A stretch of 13,692 nucleotides of DNA from contig CALBDU010000008.1 in the NCBI GenBank assembly GCA_937927335.1, positions 1-13,692 of the forward strand, written 5' to 3'. Below the pieces are notes generated by a model. The model saw nothing but the letters and a program-made list of their open reading frames with translations. It was not told the DNA's origin and made no database searches. The position numbers and the translations under genes are program-made. Shown one piece after another: positions 13,663-13,692 of this stretch. Within the stretch, counting starts at the first letter, position 1, and every line of letters begins with the position of its first letter. The DNA comes from an uncultured Clostridium sp. Lineage in GTDB: Bacteria; Bacillota; Clostridia; Clostridiales; Clostridiaceae.

Positions 13663-13692
13663 CTAAGAATCCCTATATAATAAAAGTAAGGG

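Larger units (their letters stand above)
13209..13692 (-). mobile_element. Group II intron, 3' part, inserted in the serine recombinase gene
   Basis: Three group II marks occur in the right order on the minus strand: the HNH end of an intron-encoded protein (13309-13662), domain V (13240-13273), and domain VI with a 3' splice end (...GCCTAT, 13209). The flanking exon resumes exactly on the codon for Gly in GISGT. The intron's 5' part and its reverse-transcriptase domain lie beyond position 13692. Confidence 0.88.

Noticed and set aside
1..13692. CRISPR array, tRNA or rRNA genes
   Set aside because: No regularly spaced repeats, cloverleaf sequences or rRNA-like conserved stretches were seen on reading both strands.

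Overview
The window comes from a low-GC, spore-forming Firmicute, most likely a Clostridium-like anaerobe. The signs are AT-rich sequence with strong AGGAGG-type ribosome sites, a Spo0E-like phosphatase, a CadC/ArsR-CadA metal-resistance pair, a membrane-anchored polysaccharide deacetylase, and the class of serine recombinase and group II intron common in Clostridia. Intact genes alternate with gene wrecks and mobile DNA, so this reads as an accessory, decaying island.

Left part (1-2467, minus strand). An NhaC-family transporter with a histidine-rich cytoplasmic loop is followed by its terminator. Then comes a CadC-type repressor with a perfect consensus promoter (TTGACA-17-TATAAT) and an operator just after the -10, and then the N-terminus of a CadA P-type ATPase with two HMA domains that leaves the window. 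Next (2529-3386, plus) is the wreck of a second type of P1B ATPase with several frameshifts and a damaged phosphorylation motif.

Middle part (3600-4773, minus). A small zinc-ribbon protein and a compact Ser/Thr kinase form a tightly coupled two-gene operon. Beyond it (5214-6920) lies a second, ruined copy of the metal module: cadA' (minus), cadC' (minus) and the N-terminus of an nhaC' gene running divergently (plus). Two ArsR-type operators and a clear promoter survive between cadC' and nhaC'. A short Spo0E-like gene that looks intact sits between two pieces of cadA'. nhaC' is cut off by a truncated, comparatively GC-rich IS256-family transposase fragment (6925-7527).

Right part. An intact polysaccharide deacetylase (7865-8755, minus) is followed by a composite fossil (8957-9419, minus). 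That fossil joins the N-terminus of a membrane protein, the C-terminal region of an aspartase/fumarase-family enzyme and the tail of what looks like a rubrerythrin/ferritin-like protein. A divergent TetR-family regulator (plus) follows. Then comes an IS256-family element (about 10295-11671) whose transposase is broken by two frameshifts and whose ribosome site is buried in an 18-bp hairpin. Finally, on the minus strand, the 3' exon of a large serine recombinase is interrupted in phase 0 by a group II intron. Its 34-nt domain V, its domain VI with a branch-point A, and the HNH end of its intron-encoded protein are visible before the window ends.

Overall theme: heavy-metal efflux under CadC-type control, duplicated and partly destroyed, in a region worked over by insertion sequences, an intron and a recombinase. 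No CRISPR array, tRNA or rRNA was seen.
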